64,000 nucleotides of DNA from Pseudomonas sp. GR 6-02. GTDB lineage: Bacteria; Pseudomonadota; Gammaproteobacteria; Pseudomonadales; Pseudomonadaceae. The notes beneath the pieces were generated by a model. It ran no database searches and was not told where the DNA came from. It saw only the letters and a list, made by a program, of their open reading frames with translations. The position numbers were made by a program, and so were the translations under genes. The DNA is taken from contig NZ_CP011567.1 in NCBI RefSeq assembly GCF_001655615.1, positions 1,807,001 to 1,871,000 on the forward strand. Direction: 5' to 3'. Positions 45,236 through 54,087 of the stretch are shown piece by piece. Each line of letters begins with the position of its first letter. The stretch's first letter is position 1.

Positions 45236-45892
45236 ATGCAGCCGGAGTTTTGGCACAAACGGTGGGCGTCGAATCAGATCGGCTTTCATCTGCCGGAAGT
45301 AAATCCCTATCTGCAACGGTTCTGGCCGCAACTGGGCCTTGATGAAGGTTCTCGCGTACTGGTGCCGTTGTGTGGCAAGAGCCTGGACCTGTTGTGGCTG
45401 GCGCACTGCGGTCATGAGGTGCTGGGTATCGAGTTGTCGGAAAAGGCCATCGAGGACTTTTTCAATGAGCATCAACTGGACCCGGCAATCAGCGAGCAGG
45501 GACCTTTCAACGTCTATCGGGCCGGGTCGATCGAGTTGTGGTGCGGCGATTTCTTCGAGTTGACGGCAGGCGATGTTGCCGATTGCAGCGCACTGTACGA
45601 CCGCGCGGCGCTGATCGCCTTGCCGCCAGCGATGCGTGAACAATACGCGGCTCATCTGATCCGGATTCTGCCGAAGGATTCTTTAGGGATTTTGATTACG
45701 CTGGATTACGACCAGAAGCAAATGGCCGGACCGCCATTTGCTGTGCTTGATGACGAAGTGCAACGGCTGCTGGGGGCTTCGTGGGAGCTGAAGATCCTGG
45801 AAGACCAGGACGTCCTGGGTGAGAGCTGGAAGTTTCTCGAGGCCGGTGTCACGCGGCTTGAGGAGCGTGTGTATCGGGTTTCCAGCCATTAA
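45236..45892 (+). CDS. tpm: Thiopurine S-methyltransferase
   Basis: This 218-residue enzyme begins [20 protein letters not shown] and has [20 protein letters not shown] (SAM site), [15 protein letters not shown] and [18 protein letters not shown]. In Pseudomonas it methylates selenium and tellurium oxyanions and thiopurines. The TTAATT run before ATG 45236 lies in an AT-rich leader shared with ygiD. A REP doublet follows. Confidence 0.95.
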   Translation: MQPEFWHKRWASNQIGFHLPEVNPYLQRFWPQLGLDEGSRVLVPLCGKSLDLLWLAHCGHEVLGIELSEKAIEDFFNEHQLDPAISEQGPFNVYRAGSIELWCGDFFELTAGDVADCSALYDRAALIALPPAMREQYAAHLIRILPKDSLGILITLDYDQKQMAGPPFAVLDDEVQRLLGASWELKILEDQDVLGESWKFLEAGVTRLEERVYRVSSH

Positions 45893-45911
45893 GGTGTGTT
45901 GAGCTTGCTGG

Positions 45912-46025
45912 CCTCTTCGCGGGCAAGTTGGATCGCCGCACCGCTCGCTCCTACAGGCTTTGTGTAATTCGCCGATTATGTGAACGACACAAGACCTGTA
46001 GGAGCGAGGCTTGCCCGCGAAGAGG
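45912..46025. repeat. REP doublet, CTTCGCGGGC family, one arm interrupted
   Basis: The left arm starts CCTCTTCGCGGGCAAG at 45912; the right arm is CCTGTAGGAGCGAGGCTTGC through CGCGAAGAGG (45995-46025). The left arm carries about 13 extra bases (GGATCGCCGCACC region) inside its otherwise matching sequence, a mobile-repeat scar or a partial second repeat. It lies between tpm and htpX stops. Confidence 0.8.
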
Positions 46026-46056
46026 GCCTGAAGAGCACCGCATTAATCAAACAGAC

Positions 46057-46093
46057 AAAAAAAGGCCCGCATTCACTGCGGGCCTTTTCTTTT
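46057..46093 (-). terminator. Terminator after htpX (minus strand)
   Basis: GGCCCGC pairs with GCGGGCC around seven bases; on the minus strand it is followed by seven Ts (TTTTTTTG). It lies just past the htpX stop codon. Confidence 0.88.
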
Positions 46094-46109
46094 AGTGCTG
46101 CGGAACCTG

Positions 46110-46997
46110 TCAGCCCCGGCGACGCAGTGCGTCGATGCGTTCTTCCAGCGGCGGGTGGCTCATGAACATGCGGGCGAACCCTTGCTTGAGACCACCGTTG
46201 ATGCCGAAGGCATTCAGGGTATCCGGCATGTGCACCGGCAGCCCTTGTTCGGCACGCAGGCGCTGCAGGGCACCGATCATTGCGCTGGTACCCGCCAGGC
46301 GTGCGCCGGCGTCGTCGGCGCGGAATTCGCGCTTGCGCGAGAACCACATGACGATGGCGCTGGCCAGGATGCCCAGGACCAGTTCAGCGAAGATGGTCGC
46401 CACGTAGTAGGCGATACCCTGGCCTTCTTCGTTCTTGAAGATCACCTTGTCGACAAAATTGCCGATGATCCGGGCGAAGAACATCACGAAGGTGTTCACC
46501 ACGCCCTGGATCAGCGCCAGGGTGACCATGTCGCCATTGGCCACGTGACCGATTTCGTGGGCCAGAACGGCTTTCACTTCATCCGGCGAGAAACGCTCGA
46601 GCAAGCCCTGGCTGACCGCGACCAGTGCGTCGTTCTTGTTCCAGCCGGTGGCGAAGGCGTTGGCTTCATAGGCCGGGAAAATCCCGACTTCGGGCATCTT
46701 GATCCCGGCTTCGCGGGACAGTTGCTCGACGGTTTGCAGCAGCCATTGCTCATGCCGGGTGCGCGGCTGGCTGATGATCTGGGTGCTGGTGCTCATTTTC
46801 GCCATCCACTTGGAGATGAACAGCGAGAACAGGGAACCGGCGAAACCAAAGACCGCACAGAAAATCAGCAGCTGATTGAGGTTGAGATCAACCCCGTTGG
46901 CCGCCATGAACCCGTTGAAGCCGAAAAGGCTCAGGGTGATGCTGGCAATCAGCACGACCGCCAGGTTAGTGGCCAAAAACAGCAAAATGCGCATCAT
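46110..46997 (-). CDS. htpX: HtpX, membrane zinc protease (heat-shock)
   Basis: This 295-residue inner-membrane metalloprotease degrades misfolded membrane proteins in partnership with FtsH. It has N-terminal helices ([20 protein letters not shown]), the HEXXH motif in [20 protein letters not shown] and the third Glu in [16 protein letters not shown]. The upstream region (46998-47314) likely holds its promoter on the minus strand; I see no clear sigma32 box there. Confidence 0.95.
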   Translation of the reverse strand: MMRILLFLATNLAVVLIASITLSLFGFNGFMAANGVDLNLNQLLIFCAVFGFAGSLFSLFISKWMAKMSTSTQIISQPRTRHEQWLLQTVEQLSREAGIKMPEVGIFPAYEANAFATGWNKNDALVAVSQGLLERFSPDEVKAVLAHEIGHVANGDMVTLALIQGVVNTFVMFFARIIGNFVDKVIFKNEEGQGIAYYVATIFAELVLGILASAIVMWFSRKREFRADDAGARLAGTSAMIGALQRLRAEQGLPVHMPDTLNAFGINGGLKQGFARMFMSHPPLEERIDALRRRG

Positions 46998-47273
46998 GGT
47001 TGTAGAAATCTCCTCGTGCTAAAGATGTAGCGTACTGCGGGGTATATAAGGTGCTGCACCGGGCTATTCAACCGGGTGACTATTTCAAACTGTGTCCTAC
47101 GGCAACAGTCTAGCTGCTTGAAGGGCATTTCCGACGTCGACATGGGAAACGGTTGTCAGCCGATTAGCTTCACAGGCCCCCGCCGTTATTGGGCGTGGGC
47201 ATGAAGCGTGTCGTCAGTCAGCGCTTGAAACAACGAGGCAGGGCAGGGCGCACAGAAGTGTTGCTGAATTAAT

Positions 47274-47305
47274 CACCGTGCGACTTTTATCAGCGTCGCA
47301 CGGTG
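47274..47305 (-). terminator. Hairpin after alaA (minus strand), within the htpX-alaA gap
   Basis: CACCGTGCGAC (47274-47284) and GTCGCACGGTG (47295-47305) form an 11-bp perfect stem around 10 bases, ten bases past the alaA stop. No long U-run follows, so termination is uncertain. The rest of the 46998-47273 gap shows only moderate structure and no gene. Confidence 0.5.
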
Positions 47306-47314
47306 ACAGGCCAT

Positions 47315-48526
47315 TTACTGGCGATAGGACTTGAGGAAGTTGCCGATCCGGCCAATCGCCTGATCCAGGTCGTCGACCCGTGGCAGGGTGACCACGCGGA
47401 AATGGTCTGGCCATGGCCAGTTGAAGGCCGTGCCTTGTACCACCAGCAGCTTTTCCGAGAGCAGCAGGTCGAGCACGAATTTCTCGTCGTTGTGGATCGG
47501 GCAGACTTTCGGATCGATCCGCGGGAACGCATACAGCGCACCCATCGGCTTGACGCAGCTCACGCCCGGAATGTCGTTGAGCAGTTCCCAGGTACGATTA
47601 CGCTGTTCCAGCAGACGCCCTTGGGGCAATACCAGATCGTTGATGCTCTGATAACCACCGAGTGCGGTCTGGATTGCGTGCTGGCTCGGCACGTTGGCAC
47701 ACAGGCGCATATTAGCCAGCATGTCGATGCCTTCGATGTAGCTCTGGGCGTGGTGTTTCGGGCCGGAAATGGCGATCCAGCCGGAGCGGAAGCCGGCCAC
47801 GCGATAGGACTTGGACAGGCCGTTGAAGGTCAGGCACAGCAGGTCCGGTGCCAGCGAGGCGGTGCAGATGTGCACGGCGTCGTCGTACAGGATCTTGTCG
47901 TAGATCTCGTCGGAGAACACCACCAGATTGTGCTGACGGGCCAGTTCCAGCATGCCCAGCAGGACTTCTTTCGAATACACCGCGCCGGTCGGGTTGTTCG
48001 GGTTGATGATCACCAGGGCCTTGGTGTTCGGGGTGATCTTGGCCTTGATGTCGGCCAGGTCCGGCCACCAGTTGGCCTGCTCGTCGCACAGGTAATGCAC
48101 CGGGTTGCCACCCGCCAGGCTCACTGCGGCGGTCCACAGCGGATAGTCGGGGGCCGGTACCAGCACTTCGTCGCCGTTGTTGAGCAGGGCCTGCATCGAC
48201 ATCACGATCAGCTCGGAAACGCCGTTGCCCAGGTAAATGTCTTCAATGCCGACGCCTTCCACCTGCTTTTGCTGGTAGTACTGCATCACGGCTTTACGGG
48301 CGCTGAACAGGCCTTTGGAGTCGCTGTAGCCCTGGGCGGTCGGCAGGTTGCGGATCACGTCCTGAAGAATTTCGTCCGGCGCTTCGAAACCAAAGGGCGC
48401 CGGGTTGCCGATGTTCAGCTTGAGGATGCGATGACCTTCCTCTTCCAGGCGTTTGGCGTGCTTGAGCACTGGGCCGCGAATGTCGTAGCAGACGTTGGCG
48501 AGCTTGTTCGATTTGCTGACCTGCAT
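47315..48526 (-). CDS. alaA: Alanine transaminase-type PLP aminotransferase (AlaA)
   Basis: This 403-residue class I/II aminotransferase interconverts pyruvate and glutamate with alanine and 2-oxoglutarate in the AlaA subgroup. Motifs are LKLNIGNPAPFGFEAPDEIL, ALVIINPNNPTGAVY and the PLP lysine in FNGLSKSYRVAGFRSGW. The ATG at 48526 (MQVSKSNKLAN) is chosen on the family N terminus; long in-frame extensions upstream are not convincing. It is divergent from msrB across 226 bases. Confidence 0.92.
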   Translation of the reverse strand: MQVSKSNKLANVCYDIRGPVLKHAKRLEEEGHRILKLNIGNPAPFGFEAPDEILQDVIRNLPTAQGYSDSKGLFSARKAVMQYYQQKQVEGVGIEDIYLGNGVSELIVMSMQALLNNGDEVLVPAPDYPLWTAAVSLAGGNPVHYLCDEQANWWPDLADIKAKITPNTKALVIINPNNPTGAVYSKEVLLGMLELARQHNLVVFSDEIYDKILYDDAVHICTASLAPDLLCLTFNGLSKSYRVAGFRSGWIAISGPKHHAQSYIEGIDMLANMRLCANVPSQHAIQTALGGYQSINDLVLPQGRLLEQRNRTWELLNDIPGVSCVKPMGALYAFPRIDPKVCPIHNDEKFVLDLLLSEKLLVVQGTAFNWPWPDHFRVVTLPRVDDLDQAIGRIGNFLKSYRQ

Positions 48527-48752
48527 GGCGATGTGTTCCCGAAAATGAACGATCCAGGCGGCGTGTGAACGACCGTGCTGGGAATCCTGCGTATTCACAC
48601 AGGCCTGACGCCTTGAGTGGCGGCACTCATAAATCCGTTTGAATGCGCGTGGTCTGGCTGCCAGACTGGCGTTTGACGAGGCGCAATCATACGTGCCGCC
48701 CGATCCGTGGAAAAGGTACAGATCGGGCTTTTTCAGCTGCTGAGGTGTATCA

Positions 48753-49148
48753 ATGGAAAAGTTGGAAAAAACCCTGGAAGAATGGCGGGCCATGCTTGAT
48801 CCGGAGCAGTACAACGTTTGCCGCCTCAAGGGCACCGAGCGACCGTTCTCCGGTAAATACAACGGCACCAAAACCGACGGCGTTTACCACTGCATCTGCT
48901 GCAACGCACCGCTGTTCGACTCCAAAACCAAGTTCGATTCCGGCTGCGGCTGGCCGAGCTTCTATGCGCCGATCGGCGACAGCGCGATGGTCGAGATCCG
49001 TGATATCAGCCACGGCATGATCCGTACCGAAGTGGTCTGCGCCAAATGCGATGCGCACCTTGGGCATGTGTTCCCGGACGGTCCGCCGCCAACCGGTTTG
49101 CGTTATTGCATCAACTCGGTGTGCCTGGACCTCGTTCCCCGCGAATAA
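48753..49148 (+). CDS. msrB: Peptide-methionine (R)-S-oxide reductase MsrB
   Basis: This 131-residue enzyme repairs R-methionine sulfoxide in proteins. Zinc-binding pairs are [11 protein letters not shown] and [14 protein letters not shown]; the catalytic Cys is in LRYCINSVC, with [11 protein letters not shown] upstream. It forms a plus-strand group with gpx and ospR. Confidence 0.95.
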   Translation: MEKLEKTLEEWRAMLDPEQYNVCRLKGTERPFSGKYNGTKTDGVYHCICCNAPLFDSKTKFDSGCGWPSFYAPIGDSAMVEIRDISHGMIRTEVVCAKCDAHLGHVFPDGPPPTGLRYCINSVCLDLVPRE

Positions 49149-49243
49149 TCTGCTGATGTCGTGCGCTTGATTTGTATACGCAGGAGCAGCCTCCGGCAGC
49201 TCCTGCAATGATGTTCGCGTGCCGGGCATCTATTGATTTATTA

Positions 49244-49257
49244 AATTGCACACAATT
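49244..49257. promoter_or_regulatory. Inverted repeat upstream of gpx-ospR (candidate operator)
   Basis: AATTG-CACA-CAATT is a perfect inverted repeat in an AT-rich stretch about 50 bases before gpx, overlapping AATTCAATT. OspR/OhrR-type MarR regulators usually bind such AT-rich palindromes, so OspR autoregulation is plausible but inferred. Confidence 0.4.
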
Positions 49258-49302
49258 CAATTGCTCGCTATGTTTGATCTTCCTTCACTCGGAGTTCGTG
49301 CC

Positions 49303-49788
49303 ATGAGCGACAACCTGCTGAGCATCCCTTGCACCACCATCAAGGGGGAGCAAAAGACCCTGGCCGATTTCGCCGGTAAAGCGGTGCTGGTGGTCAACAC
49401 CGCCAGCAAATGTGGTTTCACCCCGCAGTACAAAGGCCTCGAAGAGCTCTGGCAGAGCTACAAGGATCAAGGTTTGGTGGTGCTCGGGTTTCCCTGCAAT
49501 CAGTTCGGCCAGCAGGAGCCGGGCAACGAAGGGGCGATTTCCGAGTTCTGCGAGCTGAATTACGGGGTGAGTTTCCCGCTGTTCAAGAAGATCGAAGTCA
49601 ACGGTGCCGGCGCTCATCCGCTGTTCGTTCAGCTGAAAAAACGCGCGCCAGGTGTATTGGGTTCCCAGGGCATCAAATGGAACTTCACCAAGTTCCTGAT
49701 CGGCAAGGACGGTCAACTGGTCAAGCGCTTTGCTCCGGCAACCAAGCCGCAAGCGCTGCGCCGCGAGATCGAAGCCCTGCTCAAATGA
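49303..49788 (+). CDS. gpx: Glutathione peroxidase family protein
   Basis: This 161-residue thiol peroxidase has NTASKCGFTPQYKGLEELW (active Cys), FPCNQFGQQEPGNE (Gln) and KWNFTKFLIGKDGQLVKRF (Trp). Bacterial members are usually thioredoxin-dependent and use two cysteines (Cys in FCELNYG). The ATG at 49303 (MSDNLLSIPCTT) matches the family start; the frame is open further upstream but lacks support. Its stop overlaps the ospR start by ATGA. Confidence 0.92.
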   Translation: MSDNLLSIPCTTIKGEQKTLADFAGKAVLVVNTASKCGFTPQYKGLEELWQSYKDQGLVVLGFPCNQFGQQEPGNEGAISEFCELNYGVSFPLFKKIEVNGAGAHPLFVQLKKRAPGVLGSQGIKWNFTKFLIGKDGQLVKRFAPATKPQALRREIEALLK

Positions 49789-50246
49789 ACACGTTGTCAG
49801 TTGATTCGCTGAAACTCGACAGTCAGCTCTGCTTCAAGCTGTACGCCGCTTCTCGGGCGGTGATCCGTGCCTACAAGCCGATGCTCGATCAACTGGGCCT
49901 GACCTACCCGCAATACCTGGCGATGCTGGTGCTGTGGGAATGGCAGGAGGCGGCGCCGGAGCAGCCGACGGTCAAGGCGCTGGGCGAGCGCCTGGCGCTG
50001 GATTCCGGGACCCTGACGCCGCTGCTCAAGCGTCTTGAGCAACTGCAACTGGTGCAGCGCCAGCGTTCGGCGCGCGATGAGCGCGAGGTGCACTTGAGCC
50101 TGTCGTCCACCGGCAAGGCCTTGCGCGATCAGGTCGGGCCGCTCAAGGCCCGCCTGTTGTGCGATAGCGGTGTCGATCTGGATCGCCTGAATGAGCTGCG
50201 CGATGGTCTTGATCACCTGTTGGGGCAAATCAAATCGCTGTCGTAG
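49785..50246 (+). CDS. ospR: OspR, MarR/OhrR-type oxidation-sensing regulator
   Basis: This 153-residue MarR protein has the sensing Cys in LDSQLCFKLYAASRAVIRAY, then TYPQYLAMLVLWEWQEAAPE and the wing ARDEREVHLSLSSTGKAL. In P. aeruginosa OspR (PA2825, from memory) controls gpx, pigment and oxidative stress genes. It starts inside the gpx stop (ATGA) and overlaps the 3' end of sagS by 17 bases. Confidence 0.88.
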   Translation: MNTLSVDSLKLDSQLCFKLYAASRAVIRAYKPMLDQLGLTYPQYLAMLVLWEWQEAAPEQPTVKALGERLALDSGTLTPLLKRLEQLQLVQRQRSARDEREVHLSLSSTGKALRDQVGPLKARLLCDSGVDLDRLNELRDGLDHLLGQIKSLS

Positions 50247-52593
50247 TGGGTATCCACAAGTCGAGCAGGGCCGCCAGTTCTTCCCGGCGGAAGGGTTTGG
50301 CCAGGTAGTCGCTCATGCCCGCCGCACGGCAACGTTCGCGTTCTTCGGACATGGCGTTGGCGGTCAGGGCGACGATGGGCAGTTGTGGCCAGCGCCCGCT
50401 GCGACGGATCTGCCGGCTGGCTTCATAACCGTCCATCACCGGCATGTTGCAGTCCATCAGCACCAGGTCGAATTCGCTGTGTTCGAGCTGATCCAGGGCT
50501 TCAGCGCCATGGGCCGCGACGCTCACCTCGCAGCCAAGTTTGCCGAGCATGCCCTTGGCCACCAACTGATTGACCGGGTTGTCCTCCACCAGCAGGATGC
50601 GCCCGCGTCGCTGGGGCGAGAGGACTTCGACCCGGGCACCGTTGATCGTGTTGAGTTCCGGCTGCAGGATCCGTCGCAATGTCTGGTAAAGCGCATTGCG
50701 CGCCAACGGTCGCGCCTGTTGCTGCAAAGGTGCCAGGGCGCTGGCTTGCTCGCTGGGCAGGAAACTGCCGTATGCGGTCACCAGCAGAATCGGCGCGGTT
50801 AAAGTTGGGCGCAGGCCAAACAGGCATTCGGGACAGTCGGTGATCAACACATCCGGTTTCAGGCCGATCAATCGGTCATCGATGGAACGTTGTTGATAGC
50901 CGAGCCCCCATTCGGGCAATAGATTCTGTAGCAGTTCCGCCAGTCCGCTGCTGGCGGCCGTGATCGCGACGATGTTGCCTTGCAGAGCTGCTGGCGGGAT
51001 GGCGCGGGTGTGGCAGGGCAGCGGCAGGTCGGCGCAGAACTGACTGCCGAAGCCTGCTTCCGAGCTGATCGTCAGCCGCCCCTGCATGGCTTCGCAGAGG
51101 TTGTAAGTCAGCGCCAGGCCCAGCCCGGTACCGCCGAATTGCCGGGTAATGCCGGCACCGGCCTGGGTAAAGGGCTGGAAGATTTTGACCTGTGCGTCCT
51201 GGGCAATGCCGATGCCAGTGTCGCAGACCTCGATTCGCACGCCGTCTTCGAACGTTGAAAGACGCACATCGACCCGCCCGAAGCGGGTGAACTTGAGGGC
51301 GTTGGACAGCAGGTTGCTGACGATCTGCCGGACCCGGGTCGGATCACCGAGCACCAGCGCGGGAAATTGCGGGTCGATCAGGCACGTTAGCTCGACGCTC
51401 GGCGCGGCGTTCTGGGACAGCAGGTTGGCGGTGTCTTCGATCAGCGAGCCGAGGTCGAATGGAATGTGTTCGAGTTCCAGCTGGCCGGCATCGAATTTCG
51501 ACAGGTCGAGAATATCGTTGAGCAGTTCCACCAGCACTTTGCCCGAGTCATGGGCGATGGACAGTTGTTGCTGCTGCTCGGCATTGAGCGGGCCGTCCAG
51601 CGAGAGCGCGATCATCCCCAGCAGACCGTTGAGAGGCGTGCGGATTTCATGGCTCATGTTGGCCAGGAATACCGAGCGTGCCTCGGCCATGTCCAGGGCG
51701 GTACGGCGGGCGACTTCCAGTTCCTCGTTGGACTGGCTGAGCCGCGAGTTGATGGCCTTGAGTTCCGCCGTACGGGCCGAGACGATATTTTCCAGTTGCG
51801 AGAGGTAGTCGGTCAGGCGGTTTTCGGCATTGCGCCGCTGCTGGATCTCGGTGGCAATGTTATCGAACTGTTGATTGGCGACCTTGACCAAGACGCCGAT
51901 TTCATCGTTTTCATGCCCCGCCGGATACTCCAGCCAGGTCGGCTCCGCGCTGCGCGGATCACGACCACTGAGTTCTCGGATGACCCGTACCAGCGGTTTG
52001 GTCAGCATCACGTAAAACAGCGCCAGCAGAATGCCCGTAAGGATCAGGCTGCGCGCGAAGCCATTGAGCAGGGTCACTTCGGCCCGGCGCAGGAAACGAC
52101 TGCCGAAAGTGTAGGTATCGACATCCAGGTGCAAGGTCCCGAGGGATTCGTCCGGCAAGTGGTCGAGGTAAAGACGGTCTTCAAACTGTCGGTTGGCGCC
52201 GAACAGGAAGTCGCTGAGCACCCGGTAATTGTTTTCCAGGCCCGGACGTTTGGCGCTGGCCAGCACGGTATTGTTGTTGTCGGTCAATTTCGCGCCGATG
52301 ATCGCCGGGGAGCGCAGCAGGCCCAGGATCAGTTCCTGGGCGAGTTCGGCATCGATGTTGTAGGCGATGCGAGACGCGGGGTTATGGCTGATTTCCAGCA
52401 ACGACAGGATTTCGCGGTTGATGGAGGCGTCTTCGCTGGCATAATCGATGCCTATTTGCACAAGGCTGAGCAGCGTGCCCAGAATGAAACCGACCAGCAC
52501 CGTAAGCTTGGCTTGCTTGTACGACAGCCGCTGGCTGAACTTGATATCCATGGGGTGTTGAACCACTTCCGTTTCCCTTCGCTGCTCAAGCAT
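50230..52593 (-). CDS. sagS: SagS-like hybrid sensor histidine kinase
   Basis: This 787-residue hybrid kinase has an N-terminal membrane helix, a periplasmic sensor region (~55-180), a second helix (LILTGILLALFYVMLTKP), a HAMP-like linker, HisKA with His ~315 ([16 protein letters not shown]), and HATPase (NALKFT, DTGIGIAQDA, GTGLGLALTY). A C-terminal receiver follows (LVLMDCNMPVMDGYE). In P. aeruginosa, SagS (PA2824, from memory) passes signals to HptB and BfiS in the move from motile to biofilm growth. The ATG at 52593 has no good ribosome site; ATG 52551 (MDIKFSQRL) is an alternative. Confidence 0.88.
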   Translation of the reverse strand: MLEQRRETEVVQHPMDIKFSQRLSYKQAKLTVLVGFILGTLLSLVQIGIDYASEDASINREILSLLEISHNPASRIAYNIDAELAQELILGLLRSPAIIGAKLTDNNNTVLASAKRPGLENNYRVLSDFLFGANRQFEDRLYLDHLPDESLGTLHLDVDTYTFGSRFLRRAEVTLLNGFARSLILTGILLALFYVMLTKPLVRVIRELSGRDPRSAEPTWLEYPAGHENDEIGVLVKVANQQFDNIATEIQQRRNAENRLTDYLSQLENIVSARTAELKAINSRLSQSNEELEVARRTALDMAEARSVFLANMSHEIRTPLNGLLGMIALSLDGPLNAEQQQQLSIAHDSGKVLVELLNDILDLSKFDAGQLELEHIPFDLGSLIEDTANLLSQNAAPSVELTCLIDPQFPALVLGDPTRVRQIVSNLLSNALKFTRFGRVDVRLSTFEDGVRIEVCDTGIGIAQDAQVKIFQPFTQAGAGITRQFGGTGLGLALTYNLCEAMQGRLTISSEAGFGSQFCADLPLPCHTRAIPPAALQGNIVAITAASSGLAELLQNLLPEWGLGYQQRSIDDRLIGLKPDVLITDCPECLFGLRPTLTAPILLVTAYGSFLPSEQASALAPLQQQARPLARNALYQTLRRILQPELNTINGARVEVLSPQRRGRILLVEDNPVNQLVAKGMLGKLGCEVSVAAHGAEALDQLEHSEFDLVLMDCNMPVMDGYEASRQIRRSGRWPQLPIVALTANAMSEERERCRAAGMSDYLAKPFRREELAALLDLWIPTTTAI

Positions 52594-52605
52594 AGTCGAT
52601 CATCA

Positions 52606-52698
52606 ATGGATACCGATGTTCTCGCAAAACACCTGTACGGGGTGTTGGCCGGGCATCGGATGCTGTGTTTCGTCGCTGTACCGCCATCATCACTGTGA
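52606..52698 (+). CDS. Possible small ORF or leader peptide (30 residues)
   Basis: MDTDVLAKHLYGVLAGHRML is followed by CFVAVPPSSL and a stop at 52698, twenty bases before the DUF815 start. No clear ribosome site precedes it and I know no homolog. It could be an unannotated small protein or chance. Confidence 0.2.
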   Translation: MDTDVLAKHLYGVLAGHRMLCFVAVPPSSL

Positions 52699-52717
52699 AC
52701 GTGCCCGAGGAGAAGAC

Positions 52718-53608
52718 GTGGATTCCCGATTGAATGCTTTTCTTGAACGCGCCGATGCCGTTCTGGCCCGTATCGAACCGCTGCTGCCGGCGCCTCGGCA
52801 AACGGTCGACTGGACACATTGCCTGGCCGCACGCTGGCAACGCGAGGGTCGCAACGGTTTTCTGTTGCCGCTGCAAGTCAGCCTCGACATGCGCCTGTCC
52901 GACCTGATCGGCGTTGACCGGCAACTTGAGCAATTGGGCCGCAATACTCAACAGTTCCTCGACGGCATGCCTGCCAATCACGCCTTGCTCTGGGGCTCGC
53001 GGGGCACCGGTAAATCGTCGCTGGTGCGCGCCTTGCTGGCCGAACACGCCAAGAACGGCCTGCGGCTGATCGAGATCGAGCGCGATCACCTGGCGGACTT
53101 GCCGCGGGTGGTCGAGCAGATTGCCAAGCTGCCTCAACGGTTTGTGCTGTTCTGCGATGACCTGTCGTTCGAGTCGGGCGAGGGCGATTATCGCGTGCTC
53201 AAGAGCGTACTCGATGGCTCTCTCGAGCAGGCGCCAGATAACGTTCTGCTGTACGCCACCTCCAACCGTCGCCATCTGGTGCCGGAAAAGGAAAGCGATA
53301 ACGAAAACTGGAAAAGGGTCGATGGCGAGCTCCATCCCAATGAGGCGGTGGAAGACAAGATCGCACTGTCGGACCGTTTTGGCCTGTGGCTGTCGTTCTA
53401 TCCGTTTACTCAGGAACATTTCCTCAACGTCGTCGAGCACTGGATCGGCCAATTGGCCGACAAGGCCGGTCTCAAGTGGCAGCGTGACGAAGAGTTGGAC
53501 ATCCTCGCGGTGCGCTGGGCCACGGGCCGGGGTAATCGCAACGGACGTTGCGCGTATCAATTTGCCCGCTATTGGGTCGGGCTGAAGCTGTTGGAGCAAA
53601 AGGCATGA
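52718..53608 (+). CDS. DUF815-type AAA ATPase
   Basis: This 296-residue P-loop protein has Walker A ALLWGSRGTGKSSLVRALL and Walker B-like RFVLFCDDLSFESGEGDYRV, plus YATSNRRHLVPEKESDNENW, which identifies the DUF815 family. The function is unknown. The start is GTG at 52718 (read as MDSRLNAF), preceded by GAGGAG. It ends in ATGA overlapping the next gene, so both are translated together. Confidence 0.85.
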   Translation: MDSRLNAFLERADAVLARIEPLLPAPRQTVDWTHCLAARWQREGRNGFLLPLQVSLDMRLSDLIGVDRQLEQLGRNTQQFLDGMPANHALLWGSRGTGKSSLVRALLAEHAKNGLRLIEIERDHLADLPRVVEQIAKLPQRFVLFCDDLSFESGEGDYRVLKSVLDGSLEQAPDNVLLYATSNRRHLVPEKESDNENWKRVDGELHPNEAVEDKIALSDRFGLWLSFYPFTQEHFLNVVEHWIGQLADKAGLKWQRDEELDILAVRWATGRGNRNGRCAYQFARYWVGLKLLEQKA

Positions 53609-54087
53609 TCGATTTACAAAAGAGCGGCCAGGGCCTTGAGGGCTACGGCATGCTATGGGCACAGCTGGAATCGTTGCTGGCGGACGAGCGTGATTTTATC
53701 GCCAACGCCGCGCAATTTTCCGCGTTTCTGTTCAACCAGCTCGATGACCTGAACTGGGCCGGTTTCTACCTTAATCGCAACGAAGAACTGGTGCTTGGCC
53801 CGTTTCAGGGGCAGATCGCCTGTGTACGGATTCCATTCGGTCGCGGCGTGTGCGGGGCTGCCGCTGCCACCTTGCAGACCCAGCGGGTCGAAGACGTACA
53901 TGAATTCCCCGGCCACATCGCTTGTGACAGCGCATCGAACAGTGAACTCGTCGTGCCATTGGTCAAGGACGGTCGACTGATCGGTGTGCTGGACCTCGAC
54001 AGCCCGAAGCTGGCGCGTTTTACCGCTGGCGATCAGGCCGGAATCGAGCAGCTGGCGGCGATTTTCCTGCGTCTGACCGACTGCTGA
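53605..54087 (+). CDS. msrC: Free methionine-(R)-sulfoxide reductase (GAF domain)
   Basis: This 160-residue GAF protein has the fRMsr cysteines in ACVRIPFGRGVCGAAAATLQ and PGHIACDSASNSELVVPLV, together with the aromatic/Glu pocket WAGFYL. It reduces free Met-R-sulfoxide, complementing MsrB. It is coupled to the DUF815 gene by an ATGA overlap. Its stop adjoins the stop of the convergent HD-GYP gene (54087/54088). Confidence 0.87.
   Translation: MIDLQKSGQGLEGYGMLWAQLESLLADERDFIANAAQFSAFLFNQLDDLNWAGFYLNRNEELVLGPFQGQIACVRIPFGRGVCGAAAATLQTQRVEDVHEFPGHIACDSASNSELVVPLVKDGRLIGVLDLDSPKLARFTAGDQAGIEQLAAIFLRLTDC

Noticed and set aside
48527..48752. Possible extra gene between alaA and msrB
   Set aside because: The 226 bases hold no convincing open frame with a ribosome site; it looks like a shared divergent promoter region.
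51466..52698. A 410-residue plus-strand frame across sagS
   Set aside because: It is a shadow of the kinase gene; only its last 30 codons lie outside sagS and are listed separately at low confidence.
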